Positions 33,133-44,785 of a DNA stretch of 64,000 bases are shown here, one piece after another; the first letter of the stretch is position 1, and every line of letters starts with the position of its first letter. The notes beneath the pieces were generated by a model, which ran no database searches, was not told the origin of the DNA, and saw nothing but the letters and a program-made list of their open reading frames with translations. The stretch is from Sistotremastrum niveocremeum HHB9708 (taxonomy: Eukaryota; Basidiomycota; Agaricomycetes; Sistotremastrales; Sistotremastraceae). Made by a program: the position numbers and the translations under genes. Location: positions 1-64,000 of the forward strand of contig KV419432.1 of NCBI GenBank assembly GCA_001630475.1, in the 5' to 3' direction.

Positions 33133-34917
33133 CTACATAATTATGCACTGGCACTTCAACCCAAAACACGGAGGCACCTCATCCCCTCCTCTACCTCCAT
33201 CGGGAGGGGAAGTAACCGGTACTTCATCCTTCATCTCCAACTGCTGCCTACCGAGACCCTCAGCCACGTCATCTTGCTGATCGCCATTATCAACGTCCGG
33301 CACGGTTTCCTCCATTCCTTCAGAAGAAGCTGCATCCGAGCTCTCTCCCTATAAAAGTCGTGATCAGAATCCTCAATCATGCAACGTTTTCGAAGCTCAC
33401 CTCGTCGTCGTCTGTTAGATCTGGCTCTCCGTCGGCGTCGTGGACATCCTTTATAGCCAAAGGCTCGGTCCTCGTAATCCGGGCTCGGGCACTACCACTC
33501 TTTGGTACTGTTGAATGGGTTGTGAATAGCCGAATTCTTATCCAGGCGGACGTCCACAGAGATCCTAGCTGTGACGGTTGTCGCGCAGTTGATCATGATC
33601 GCTACTTCCGTGGTCACTGGTATTCCACTATGTGAATGCTCGTTTTCTTCAAATGTGAACCAAGCGTTCTTCCCGGATCCCGATCCACTGAGCCTACAAA
33701 AGCTTTTCACAGCTTCCTTGTGTTTGGACGAATATGCCGCTTGGGCAGTGACGAAATTCTGATATCCCGCGCTGAACTGACCGCTGACTTCCTTCTGTTG
33801 GTACTCAGTGGTTGCAGCAGTGTTGATTTCCGAGGGGTGGGAATATCGGACGATTCGTTGTCGTGTTTGGCCATGATAAGGATGCACACGAGTATAGCAA
33901 AAAAATTGGTACCCATGGATATACCTACCCAGGTACCTGTCTTTTGAAGGTTTTACAGGTACAGGTACACCACCTGCCAAAAATTTCACAGGTACAGGTA
34001 TTGGAAATCTCAAAATTCCATTTACTCAGGTACCTCATGCAGGTACCTCTCTAGAGGGCAGGTCTCCTCTGAGACTTGGATCTACCTCTATATCCAGGAA
34101 TACATGTTGAAAACTCACTTTGCTACCGCTTATTCCATCAGTATTGAAGTCTCACTTGAGTTTCTGGTACCCATTGAGCATCTATTTGGACTTGAGTTGT
34201 GGTACTTGGGTCTGATCTGAATACCCAAAAGCACTTAGGTACTTGAGTATGGGTGTTCAAATGGATATTTTTATCACACATTGGTACTCAGGTATGGGTA
34301 CTTGATTCCACTATGGATACCCATTTTACTCAATTCTACTGAGTATCCATGGACTCACGGGTGACCTGGGTAACCTGCCAAGGTACCTGAGTTCTTCAAA
34401 ATCATGTTGCCAAAATTTTTCACAGGTCCGAGTACAGGGCCCTGAGGGCTAGGGTACCTGCCTGTAGGGTACCCATACTCATGAGTATATACTCGTGTGC
34501 AACCTTAGGCCATGAGCAGCTTCAAAGTTGAATTCAACTTTTGCGTGTGAAAATCGTGCAAGATATGGATGAAACGTGAGTTGAAAGAGCAAAGTGCACA
34601 CTTTCTGATCCCCAATCCAACCGTATTCGACGTGAGTCGAGATCACCTCTATTTTGCACTGAGCCAGCCTTTCGTCAAAGACAATTTCGCCGTTATGCCA
34701 CGCGTGAAATATTGTCTTTGCAAGTCTCCGATGTTGTTCGCTGAATATAGGCACGAGATCGGTAGTGATTGGACGTAGCAGAGTCTGCCATTCTCTTTAG
34801 AATTTTTTCTTAGAGACCACAGAGAAAGGAGCGTACTGTCATACCAGCCCTTTCACTCTCTCGTAAAACAAGAGTACTCGAGTGGGAGGCTTCATCGGCG
34901 TGCGTTGCTTGTTCCAT
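33133..34917 (-). pseudogene. paralog B, same unknown family as A, split by a different MITE
   Basis: Readable blocks on the minus strand: MEQATHADEASHSS (possible start 34917), then EWQTLLRPITTDLVPIFSEQ, then LTFHPYLARFSHAKVEFNFE, and after the MITE HGQTRQRIVRYSHPS, SGSGSGKNAWFTFEENEHSH, SGIPVTTEVAIMINC. These align block for block with paralog A. Acidic C-terminal exons (DVHDADGEPDLTDDDE, then GESSDAASSEGMEET) lie at about 33420-33130; their splice to the core is not resolved, since the core frame can also stop at 33492. The 631-bp MITE at 33877-34507 interrupts the exon within ..EAAHGQTRQ..; the frame rejoins without it. N-terminal exons upstream of 34917 may exist. Confidence 0.65.
33877..34507. 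mobile_element. hAT-type MITE, family 3, copy a (631 bp), inside paralog B
   Basis: Ends TAAGGATGCACACGAG and, inverted, TAAGGTTGCACACGAG; perfect 8-bp duplication GGCCATGA at 33869-33876 and 34508-34515. The interior is crowded with AGGTACC and CAGGTACCTG motifs, likely transposase sites. It is the same length as the copy at 45330-45960, in opposite orientation, and only a few percent different where I compared them by eye. Confidence 0.94.
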
Positions 34918-35293
34918 CGTCAACGCTTGTTGGAGTGCAGTGAGGTCTGAAATCCATCCAGTTTAATTTCTTCGCGACCTCCAGTCTCGACTTACTGGTA
35001 TGTTGACCCTTTTTTTCCATGTTAGTGATATAGAACTAGACTAGAGAGTATACTAGTCAATCGCAAGGGCCTCGGGATGTCGTTGTGGAGCCCTTTGACC
35101 TCGAACTAGTGTTCAAGTCTGCCATGGCGAGGGTAAGTCTAAACGCCATGTATGAAAATGAAACAGGGCACGCCGGCGTCCAGCAACCTGATGGGAATGG
35201 CTTCATGAATGGCTGCCATTCATTGATGCCGCTCGGTCGATGCCGTACTGACCAAATCACCACTGCGGCAACCCTTTCAGACAATCAACCGAC
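34918..35293. other. upstream region of paralog B
   Basis: May hold an additional 5' exon of paralog B: an intron-like GTAAGT..TTTCAG precedes DLTALQQALT at about 34950. Frames at 35057-35303 on both strands are not supported. Confidence 0.35.
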
Positions 35294-35466
35294 TAGAGTT
35301 TAAAGGTCCAGTTGCTGTGACTGGAAAAGACCGGCAACTGGACCGCAACTGGACCAAAAAAAACCGGACTTTCAGTTGCAGTCACAAGCTATTTATTTTT
35401 TTGCAGTCACCAGTCATAGACAGTCAAGTTTTTTGCAGCAACCAGTCTGACCGGTCTGACCGGTCG
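35294..35466. mobile_element. truncated family 1 MITE
   Basis: The left end TAGAGTTTAAAGGTCCAGT is clear and the interior has the CAACTGG/GACCGG grammar, but the right inverted end is missing. CAACCGAC occurs directly before it (35286-35293) and again at 35467-35474, which could be the target duplication or a chance match, because CAACCG is part of the family's own repeats. Confidence 0.6.
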
Positions 35467-35474
35467 CAACCGAC

Positions 35475-36385
35475 AGGCAATGTCAGTGCAAAAGAAGCTC
35501 ATCCTGAAGGCTCGAACGCGTCAGCACGAGAACCTCAGGCCCAACGGCAAGCCGGTTGGACCACCGATCGGATACCGAGCCTCGGCGTTTGTTGTCATTT
35601 GATGTCATTGTCCGTGCCTGGGGCTCGGACGATACCGCTGCTTATGCAATACCCCAACGAAACCGTCCTCTCAACTGCTACTGGCTATATCAACGGCGAG
35701 CTGTCTACTAGTCCTCATCGTCACTTCAAGTGCTCAATAGTGTTCTCAATGCATCTTCGACAACGCAGATCGATACCCTTCAAACCCCACCGAGTCTCTC
35801 CACATCGCTCATTCCTAATCTGCCATCATCGCTCGCTCATCCGTCAAGTCGCGCTTCTTCTACGTCGATTCGATTCCGAGGAATCAAAGCTGTTGAGGTC
35901 CGGGCTTAAGAAGAGGGTTGATTGTACGAAGAGGATGTCGATGTCGAGAGTTGTATTCCGTCTCGTGAGTTACTGCTTTGCTTTCGTATCTCAACCTACT
36001 AAGATTCTCGCGGTACCGATTCGGCCCAACATCCCTCTCTTCCGGTCTCTTTCCCCTCGCCCTCCGCTTCGTTCGACTCTGCGTTACCAGAGGCCCACGT
36101 TTAGCAACGGGACTGACCTAGACTCTGCGCGCCGCCGCGTGTTTTTCGTTCATCTCGACGCGCGGCGACTGTAGCACTTCGCGGGCGGACCTCCACTTTC
36201 TCTGTAGCTCTTCTCCTCCTGTCTTCTTCGCTTCCCACTTGTTTCAGACTGTATTATTCGCTTATTAGCATCATTCTAAGCAATACTGGGTGTTACATTT
36301 TCTAGAATTTCAAGGCAAACCTCTGTGCCGCGTTCTGCATTACTCAAGACCAAATTCTAAAACGTTTTAGACGTCTTTTTAAGAG
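35475..36385. other. intergenic, no gene recognised
   Basis: A long plus-strand frame (35317-36174) begins inside the MITE and shows no domain. Part of 35700-36180 has Ser/Arg-rich, fungal-coding-like composition, but no exon structure or conserved block can be supported. Confidence 0.35.
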
Positions 36386-38807
36386 TCATGGGGGAGTGAC
36401 GGTCGTGAGTCCCCTATGATCACTGGGTCATCCAAAGGGTTTGGGATCATCCCGGATAGTGAATATAATGGTCAATTATTGAAGCATTTTGGTAGCTCCT
36501 GAACCGCTGGGCCGTTCAGGGACATATGGGTACCGTTCTGATCGGGGAAGCGAGGAGAAGCCAAATATGACATCAGATCACCAAACAAATACAAATAAAC
36601 ACCAAAAATAGCATGTAGGTGATCCTGGACCGGAATTTTTGCCCCGTTTCAACCGTGCTGGTTTCAGGGGCAGGTTTGGAGCAAACATATGCAAACAAAG
36701 GGTCCAAACAACATCCTATATGATCCAGGGACCATTTTTGGAGCCCGGAACAATGGTGCCCCCTGTTTTGGGATATTCTAGCATCCAGGGGGGATTCTGC
36801 CATATATGTAGGTGATTCTGGAAGCATTTTTGCAGCTCTATCCAATGGTGGTGTCAGTCACATAATCTGCACTCATAGGGGTCTACTACAGCTGCTCTGC
36901 AGCATTTGGGCCTTGCTGGGGCTATCATAGATCAGGCCCAGTATAGTACATGTACTTCAGTCCTTATGGTCTATCTGGATGTAGAATATACCCATTGGAC
37001 ATGATCTGGGCCTGGCAGGGGGATTCATGGCCTGGCCCTCTTGATATGGGCCCTGGGGTGGTCCAGTGACTCATCTGGGTCTTCAATACCTCTCTATATC
37101 CAGATAGACTCTGGTTCATGTGCTCAACACTTGCCCTTCTTCTCTACTTGAGCCAGGGGCTATACTTCTGTTTCTGGGTATTTTCCTCTGGAAGAGGACG
37201 GAAAAGGGGAGGGATGGTGAGTGAAAATGCTTGGACATTAAATTTCATCATCCTGACAGAGTTTGGGTCACTCTCAATCAATATACACTCTTCTACAGTG
37301 CCCTTCTGCACTTTGGAAACCAGTATCTGAATTTTGCAGAGCCAGGTAAAAATGCTGCACTAATGGTACTGAGTCAGTGTATACCTCTGACATATATCTA
37401 CTCTCTGTCACTTAGACCAAGTCAATAGCATGTCTGGTTCCCCTGTTACTGATTTATCTTTCTTCAATATTTGACGGACAAATGGTGGCATGGTTAGGAG
37501 GTACAAATGTATGGTCTTCAGTATATGAGTAGATATCATACTCTATGAAGCACTTACAAAGTTTGAAGGCATTTGGTCAGGCCTTTGGACCTCCAGAAAT
37601 TACACAAATTTAATAATTCTAAGAAAGAACAGTGAATATCTCAGGAACCAGAACAGCTATTCAAAATCTGTAAATGGATTCGAACTCTACTCAAAAATTG
37701 GCACATTTCATATTTTGGGGTATTTTGGGACTTTGGGAATTGAAGACAAAGTACCTCAGAATGACCAGATCCCAACAGAGAGTTGCATATGGTTCAAGCC
37801 AGGTATCCTTGTCAGGGAGTAAACTTGGGGTAACAAAACTTCAAGCATATGTTGAATAAGTGTCAGAGACATGTTCTATGACCTCATATGTGTGCCCAGT
37901 GACCCATACAGATGTCCAGAAAATCAAAATCACTCAAATGTGTATGATTTCTGGAGAGTGCATTTCAAGAGCTATTGGCCTGAAAAAAAGTGCTACAGGT
38001 CACAAAAAATGTATAATCCCACATATATGTCCACCAGACTCACAGCCCCAGTGGACCCTGGTCAGGAGCACTGATATTTCCTGGAATATTCTGCAAGTGT
38101 CTGGGCATATATCTGGGTGGTATTCTGGTCCAAATAGGGCTCCAGTATATGTATGGATATATATACAGTGGTAATGGTAACCCTGTGGGTGCCCTGAGTG
38201 AATATGGGGGGATATATGAGTATATTCCATATGTGAAAAAATAAATTCAATATGTCAAGTCCCTGGCCTGCAAAAGCGAAAATACTGCCCAGGAGCCGGC
38301 GATAAAAAATGAAAAATGCAGGAAAGGGTCACTCAAGGGTCCAAAGGGTCCCCAGAAGCTACCCCAACACCCTTGCATCAATATTCCTGCCAATATATGC
38401 CATTTAATGCCAGGAAAGCAGCAGAAGGGCCTGGCTGGGCTGAAACCTGCTTGTATAGGGGTATATCCCCAGATAGTAGACCCTGATATGCAGAATCACA
38501 TCAAATGGACCCTGCCATTGGATTCCCCTGAAAAATCCGCTTCTGGTGAATATATATGCTATTTTCGGTTTTTGTTTGGCGTTGTTTGGTCCTGTTGATG
38601 TCATATTTGGCTTCCCCTGATCTTTCCGATCCCAACGGTACCCATATGTCCCTATTTGGTAGCCTGTAGCAGGCTGCACAAAAATACCCCTAAAATGCCC
38701 AATATATTCGAAAAAATGCGAAAAATACCCCCCAGATATTCACCTGGACCATGATCCTGATCTGAGTATGAGCTGGGATTGATCACCAGCTCACGAGCCC
38801 CTATGAT
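36386..38807. mobile_element. 2.4-kb ORF-less element with long inverted subterminal repeats
   Basis: About 100 bp near 36518-36615 recur inverted at about 38530-38660: both read GGGACATATGGGTACCGTT, then a GATC-rich spacer, then GAAGCCAAATATGACATCA. Further out, TCGTGAG and TGATCA motifs occur on both sides, suggesting the ends lie near 36390 and 38800, but no target duplication was found. The interior is AT-richer than its surroundings, repetitive (CCAGGGG, ATATATG) and has no coding frame of note. It is probably a non-autonomous DNA transposon of unassigned superfamily. Confidence 0.6.
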
Positions 38808-39062
38808 AATTAGAATGTGCTCTTTACTTTTCTAGAATATACCCTTGAGTATTGTATAACGCTCCGCAGGGCTCTGTCTGTACTTTTTAAAAAATATAGT
38901 CACATGTACTCTTCTAAGTGTAAAATGTTTGATTAAATGCCTGAAACATGCTGTATGACATTAGAGAAGCTGTAAAATAATGGCCTGATCAAAAAGAATG
39001 GATGGCGGAAATGGATGTGTGAAAAAGGGTCTTGGGCCGAAGCCTATTATGAATAGGGTAAA
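38808..39062. other. intergenic
   Basis: AT-rich stretch with no feature recognised. Confidence 0.4.
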
Positions 39063-39689
39063 CTAATCACTAGTAGTATAAAAGGTATAACGTAATTCAA
39101 TAGATTCAGGATCCTCTTCGATGGCCCGGGGGGCCGTGATTGGCGACTCAGGGCAACGGACAGGCACGTAAAGCCGAAGACGAGTCCTCGCGAGCCGTAA
39201 CTCCGTGCGGCGGGCTGCTCGAGCCTCCCTTTGCAGGGACTGAATAACTCTTTGTAAGCACGCGTTGCCGACACGAATGAAGTAAAGACTTACATGGAAC
39301 TCATCAAAGAAGGCCTTGCACATCCGGATGCTGCTGTACCAACGGGTTACGTGGCTAATCGGGATGAGCGTGATACAGGTCACGCTTTGGTTGCGACAGG
39401 TCGCGTAGTCACGAATCTGAGATTTACAAAAGAATCATGAGAATATAATAACTGCCGAGCGAAGAGAAGAACGTACGATGCGCATGATTACGCTGATCGG
39501 CGAAGTCATTAGGATCCAAGGAAGCTGCACTCGGTTATTGTCTGCCAGGAACACGTTGGTCCACTCGTCCCATCCGCGGCGCATACGATGGACTTCTCCG
39601 TAGGTCCATGTAACGAATTCGTCGTAATCAGGCTCGGACATGATAGTGCAGTCGTATGCAGGGGAAGGAATGACGAGGACAGTGCGCAT
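39063..39689 (-). CDS. small protein of unknown function
   Basis: Two exons on the minus strand. The first starts at 39689 (MRTVLVIPSPAYD; an internal Met, MSEPDYDEF, lies at 39641) and contains WTYGEVHRMRRGWDEW and QLPWILMTSPISVIMRI. An intron of about 55 bp near 39423-39477 joins to RDYATCRNQSVTCITLIPIS and HVTRWYSSIRMCKAFFDEFH. The tail is Arg-rich (LARTRLRLYVPVRCPESP). A TATAAAT box lies 92 bp upstream of the start. I do not recognise the family and see no signal peptide. An alternative splice near 39255-39297 is possible. Confidence 0.5.
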
Positions 39690-39780
39690 GAAAGGATTTC
39701 AAGAGAGTAGAAACTGGAAAGGAGCGAACGATGAGATCGATCAGAGCGAGGGTGGGGGGAATGGAGCGAAAGTGGTGGGT

Positions 39781-39787
39781 ATTTATA
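39781..39787 (-). promoter_or_regulatory. TATA box of the small unknown gene
   Basis: TATAAAT on the minus strand, 92 bp before the ATG at 39689. It makes the longer minus-strand frame further upstream (39628-39933) unlikely to be the real gene. Confidence 0.5.
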
Positions 39788-40273
39788 CTGCTGGACTGTA
39801 GGGGAGGTCCCGACGACATCGGCCGAGTCAATCGAACGACGGACTCGACGTGCACGGACCACATCTTCGTTCGGGACTTGAGCTTAAGCTGAAACACTTT
39901 GTGAGCGGCTTCTGCGATGCCTTGCTTCTTCATACGTACGTGCTTCTTTCCTCGTCTCTCGACCTAAGCTTCAACTGCTACACCCAGATTTGCAAGTCTC
40001 AGTAATCGATGAGGACCTGCTCGTTGAGGAAAGGGAAGGGAAGGGAAGAGAGGTGAGGAGGGAAGCGAAAGAGGGAGCTGGATAGAGGGAGAGCATCGAC
40101 GGGAGGGGTGGACTATACGGAGGAAGTCATCGGCCGACCTGCTGTTAGCATCGACGGTGGCGGCGCCGAAACGCATGGTGAGCACGAATCAAAAATAATT
40201 CGAAAAAATGTATATATAACGCACCAGTCTGACCGTCTAAGGACCGGTCATAGCCCAACTCTAGTCTCTCATT
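39788..40273. other. intergenic between divergent genes
   Basis: Purine-rich GGGAA repeats near 40030 and a minus-strand frame at 39964-40185 without support. Short GACCGTC/GACCGGTC motifs near 40225-40250 resemble the subterminal repeats of MITE family 1, but no terminus could be defined. Confidence 0.4.
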
Positions 40274-40324
40274 ATCGCTGCCCTTCCTTCATCGCTGCCC
40301 TTCCTTAATCACTGCCCTTCCTTT
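40274..40324. repeat. 17-bp tandem repeat, 3 units, in the hAT gene leader
   Basis: ATCGCTGCCCTTCCTTC and two near copies run head to tail, ending 17 bp before the hAT start codon. The pyrimidine-rich tract is typical of fungal core promoters. Confidence 0.85.
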
Positions 40325-40341
40325 ATCCACATACACATGCC

Positions 40342-43300
40342 ATGACCCGATCCAAAGTCCCTGCTTCCGACTCCTCCCCTACCGTCACCCGCGTCCGAAA
40401 GCTTACCGAAAAGGCTGCTGCTGCTGCGGCTGCTAATAAGAAGACTCAGAAACGAGGTTATGCTAAAGCAAAGAGACAACTTGCACATACCACTGACTCC
40501 TCTCGAAACGACGCCTCCCCCATCACTGTCAACGAAGCCACATCCGCTGGACCATCTACGTCTACTCCTACTCCTGTGAGTTTCGACTTGACGACGCTTG
40601 ACGATGAAGACGATGAGGATGATGGAGAGGAAGAGATTGTAAGTTTTGCGTAATATATTCAGACGAATAGCTGATGATATGGTTGTTAGCAAGAAATGGA
40701 TGCGCTGGCTGCTCTCCCACCTTCGAAGCCGTCCAAGAAGGAGTCCGTACGGGATCTACTGACGATCTTCTCCGCGACTTTGAGGGTGAAGTTCAGCGTG
40801 AAGGACGAGGACGATAACGTTATCTCTGTCCAGACCTTGAAGGGTCGATGGTGCCTTGTTTGTCGGTGAGTTGGCTCTTTCTTTCTTTCTTTTCTTTCGT
40901 GCGACTCACATCTTCTAGTGCTGATCCTAAATTTGCCGGCAACGCATGTCGTGGGGCTTTCAAGCTCGGTGGTAACTCCTCTTGTCGACAGCATATCCGC
41001 AGCCACTACGATGAGTATCTGAAGCGATGCAAGGCGGAAGGTTGTCAGCCCAAGGAGCATTGTATGCCAAGGGACTTACTCAAGCAGAAGCAGCTTCGTG
41101 AAGCGATAGCGGCGGGGAAGGCACGAAGGGAAGAAGTGCAAGGCACGCTTGACTCGGTTGTGACCAAGCGTGACGCACCTGGTCCTTTCAAGCCCCAGCG
41201 TACTCTAGCTGCTATCGCTCAGTACATTGTCTGTAAGGATGTCGTGAGTTGTTCTTTTTTATCATGCCTTTCTTAAATCACTCATCAGATCTCTAGCCGA
41301 TCTCTCACACCAACGAAGTGTCGTTTCGAAACGCGCTTCTCTCTATGCGTCCTCAGACCCTCCCCTCAGAACTCCCTTCGGCGCACGAAGTTTCCACCCA
41401 CATTCACAATCAATTTCTCGATCTGATCGCTAGCTTTCGTTCAACTTTTGAGGTGAGTAGATCACTTTGTCTCTTTTCAGGTCATTTTCTAAATACGCGT
41501 AGGATGCTGTCGGCCTTATCTCTTCCACGTCCGATTTGTGGTCTGTCAGTACGACCAAAGATTCCATCATGGGAGTCACTGCGCATTGGATCGACGTCTC
41601 AGGGGATGATTGGGAGATGAGATCCTCGGCGATCGCTTTCAAAGGGGTCGCAGGAGATCACAGTGGACGAAACCTGGCCAGATATTACTGGGCATGTGCG
41701 CAGCGGGTGGGAATTCTAGGACCGGATCATTGTCAGGTATGTCGACACTCGTCGGGTCTCGACTTCTGGAATAACTGATTAATGTCTGTCCTCAGCTTTA
41801 CGGTCTTACTCTCGATAATACATCCAACAACGACACACTAGCCCAACATCTCTCGAATTTCATCGCGCGTCGCACTAAGACAAGTTGGGATCATCTCGAA
41901 AATCGTCTTCCGTCAGTTCGATTATTACTACATTGAATATAAGATACTTATCGCACAGTAGGTGCCTCGCCCACGTCGTCAATCTGGCGACGGTCGACAT
42001 TATGGCATTTGTTACTCAGATCGGGATCGCGGAGAGCTCCAGTCTGATCTGGGAATACAATCCCTCCGAACCCGTCAACCGTGTACACGATGGACAGCTC
42101 GACGTCATCGCGTCGATTCGAACGCTTGCTGTCAAAGTAAGTTTGCAGTACCTGTTTCATCGAATCCTTGCTGATTTCCGAATAAACAGATACAGTCATC
42201 TAGTCAGCGTATCGAATATTTCAATGCTATACAAATTGAGTTCGCCATTTCGCCTACACTCAAGATACCTCTGCATAGCAATATTCGATGGGGTACGGCA
42301 ATCTTGATGCTCTGTCGAGCATGGAAGCTTCGGAAGGTGTGTATTTGTACTACAAAACTCTAGTCGTATGTTCTAATCTCGGATTAGGTCATCGATCAAT
42401 TTATCGTGACAGCAGACGCACGATTCGGTCCAATCACCACGGTGCGAAAGGATGGCGTCACGAAGCGTATTCAGTGGAAAGCGTTCAGACTCACCGCGGC
42501 GGATTGGAAACGAGTAGCTCAGTTAATAGAGATCTTGAAGGTGCGTTTACCTCACTGAGATCTTGTTTATTCTTCCCTGACAAATATCCTAGGATGCTCA
42601 ACGTGTGCAGCAAGTTTTCTCTTTCGCACAGCTTCCTACACTTTGGAAGGCGATTCCTGCGATTGAGCGCCTCCAAACAGCTTGGGAGAAGAAAGCTGCT
42701 GATCCGACGTACGCCCTGTACGCTCCTGGGCTGCTCATCGCGTTAGCAAAGTTACGCAAGTATTATTGCGCATTTGATCAGCGTCCGGTGTTCATTCTCG
42801 CACTCTGTGAGTGTTCTAATCTCAATTCGTCGACGTCTTACTCATGCTACGCTAGTCCTACATCCATACTACAAGCTCAAATATATTCAACAGCAATGGG
42901 GAGGCGAGAAGGAGCAGAAGGAAGAGATCGAGAAGGGGAATAAAGACGCGAAGAACTGGACTGAAGAAGCGGAGAAGGTCGTCAAAAAGACCGTAAGCGT
43001 TATCGATCTCGTTCGAAGTCTTTGATACTCACTTAGCATTAAGATGGAACACTACTGGCAAGTCGAGCGAGCCAAGCGAATCCAATCGGACCTACCCTCC
43101 TCTTCTCTCCCCCCTTCCTCTCCTCCTCCTCCGACATCTGAAGCTATGGATGTCGACGCTCTCGACAATCTCGAAGACGACGACTTCTACGACTACGTGC
43201 GACGTCAAGAGATATCGAAAGCGGAAGAAAATGAGGATTGGGAAATGGAATACGCGCGGTATGTTAGAGACTTGGCTCGCGATGTGGAAAGAGATTCCGA

Positions 43301-43698
43301 CTTGGTCAAGTGGTGGTCGGTAAGTGGTTATATTTTGTTTCTTCGAGGATATGGCTAATATTACCCCTTCCAAACAGAAAAATCGTAAACAATATCCTAT
43401 CCTCGCCCGTATCGCCCTCGACGTCCTGCCAGTTCAGGCGTCATCCGTAGCCTGTGAACGACTGTTCTCGTCCGGCAAACACACCGCGTCGGACCTTCGC
43501 TCTCGATTGGGCCCGGAGAAGTTTGAGCAACTTCAACTTCTCAAATTCTCGTGGAAGAAGTCTCTTGTCGATCTCGTCGCGGAGAATGCGACGGAAGAGG
43601 AAGATACCTCGTCGCTCGAGGAGTCTTACCGGATATTAAATGCTCTGGATGAGCAGGAGAATGAGTGGGATGACGAGGAGGATCATATTGGGGCATAA
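40342..43698 (+). CDS. hAT-superfamily transposase, about a dozen exons, apparently intact
   Basis: The frame stays open across all exons when the GT..AG introns are removed. Order: Ala/Lys-rich basic N-terminus, acidic patch (TTLDDEDDEDDGEEE), BED-like finger (GRWCLVC, then CRQHIRSHYDEYLKRC), linker, and the catalytic domain with STSDLWSVSTTKDSIMGVTA (first Asp), LYGLTLDNTSNNDTL (second Asp) and RCLAHVVNLA. An insertion region follows with FLHPYYKLKYIQQQW, and then the C-terminal block DVLPVQASSVACERLFSSGK with the conserved Glu. It ends DEEDHIGA. This enzyme would cut and move DNA elements with 8-bp target duplications, the size seen at the MITEs here. The transposon's own inverted ends were not found, so whether this is an autonomous element or a domesticated or stranded gene is open. 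Confidence 0.9.
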
Positions 43699-44500
43699 TT
43701 TATTCTTTTGGATTAAGTGAAGAGCTTACATTACAACAAATCTAATACATACTATACCCTCGCTCTATTTCAGTTGTCAAAGTTGCGTGACCGGCTGCCA
43801 ACAACCTGTCGCGCGCTCGTGCAAACTCATGAAACGGTGGATAAGCGCCTCGCTGTCGTCATGTCACATATCACGATTTTGTCACACCTCACGTGTTCAG
43901 TGACTTCGTCTTTGCCATCATCACGACTATCGTTCATCAATACCTTGTCTATAAATCGAAATTTCTTCTTTGCGCTTCATCTACCTCCTGCGTCTTCTGT
44001 CAACTGTCCGGCTCGCTCCTTACGATAACATCAAAATGGTGTGTCTTCCAACTAGTCGGCGACGAAGCCGCATGCTGAGTTCATCGATGGAACATCCCTA
44101 CATTACTTGGTCGGGTCTATTACCCTGTCCGAGGGTCGCAAATCTTCATCATGACATCTACCCGCCATCTCGCCGCACGCATGGTCGCATAAACCCACGG
44201 ATATGTACGTTTCCTCTGTCTCGGGCATGGTCGCATAAACCCACAAATGCTAGCTACCTTTCCTCGACATCATCGGAACACTGAGAGCATGGCGGGTGGG
44301 AGAGATTGGGTTGGTTGATGGGAACAACGAACGAACGAAGCTGGATGAACGGTGAGTACTGTTTAGTCTTTTTGAGTAATCGACGACTAATCATCAAATC
44401 TTCCGCCAAGTTTCTTCATCTTCTGTCCATGTTCGTATCTCGATATCCGTGATCCCACATTCCTCCACGCTCCTATTCACACCGACATTCGCTCTCGCAG
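43699..44500. other. intergenic downstream of the hAT gene
   Basis: No gene supported. Imperfect direct repeats CATGGTCGCATAAACCCAC occur twice near 44180-44245. The right end of the hAT transposon might lie here, but no inverted terminus matching the left side was seen. Confidence 0.4.
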
Positions 44501-44508
44501 TCTCTTGC

Positions 44509-44785
44509 TACATTGTGATATTGTGTGTCAGTTGCCGGTCATCGCGTGCAGCAAACGTCAGTAACGGTCCGATCATGACTGGTCATGACCAGTCCTCGGG
44601 TTGCGCAACCGGTTGCAAAAAAATCGGTTGCAACTGGTCAGACCGGACCAATGAAACCGGTCTTGTGTTATGACCGGACTGGCGGTCACCGGTTACTCAA
44701 ATCCGGGCGACCGGCAACCGCAAAAAGTCGCCGGTCGCGCCTGCGGCGCGCCAGGGTCCAGTTACAACCGGACCTTGAAACTCTA
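44509..44785. mobile_element. degenerate family 1 MITE (277 bp)
   Basis: The right end GGACCTTGAAACTCTA is clear and followed by GCTCTTGC (44786-44793). On the left, TCTCTTGC (44501-44508) matches this at 7 of 8 positions, and the element would start TACATTG, a decayed end. The interior has GACCGG and GGTTGC motifs. Confidence 0.7.

Noticed and set aside
35317-36174. Plus-strand open frame of 285 codons
   Set aside because: Begins inside a MITE fragment, has no domain or splice pattern, and its composition alone is weak evidence.
39628-39933. Minus-strand frame upstream of the small unknown gene
   Set aside because: A TATA box at 39781-39787 lies inside it and fits the shorter downstream gene better.
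35294-44785. One large autonomous hAT element running from the left end at 35294 to the right end at 44785
   Set aside because: The flanking 8-mers differ (CAACCGAC against GCTCTTGC), so the two ends do not belong to a single insertion.
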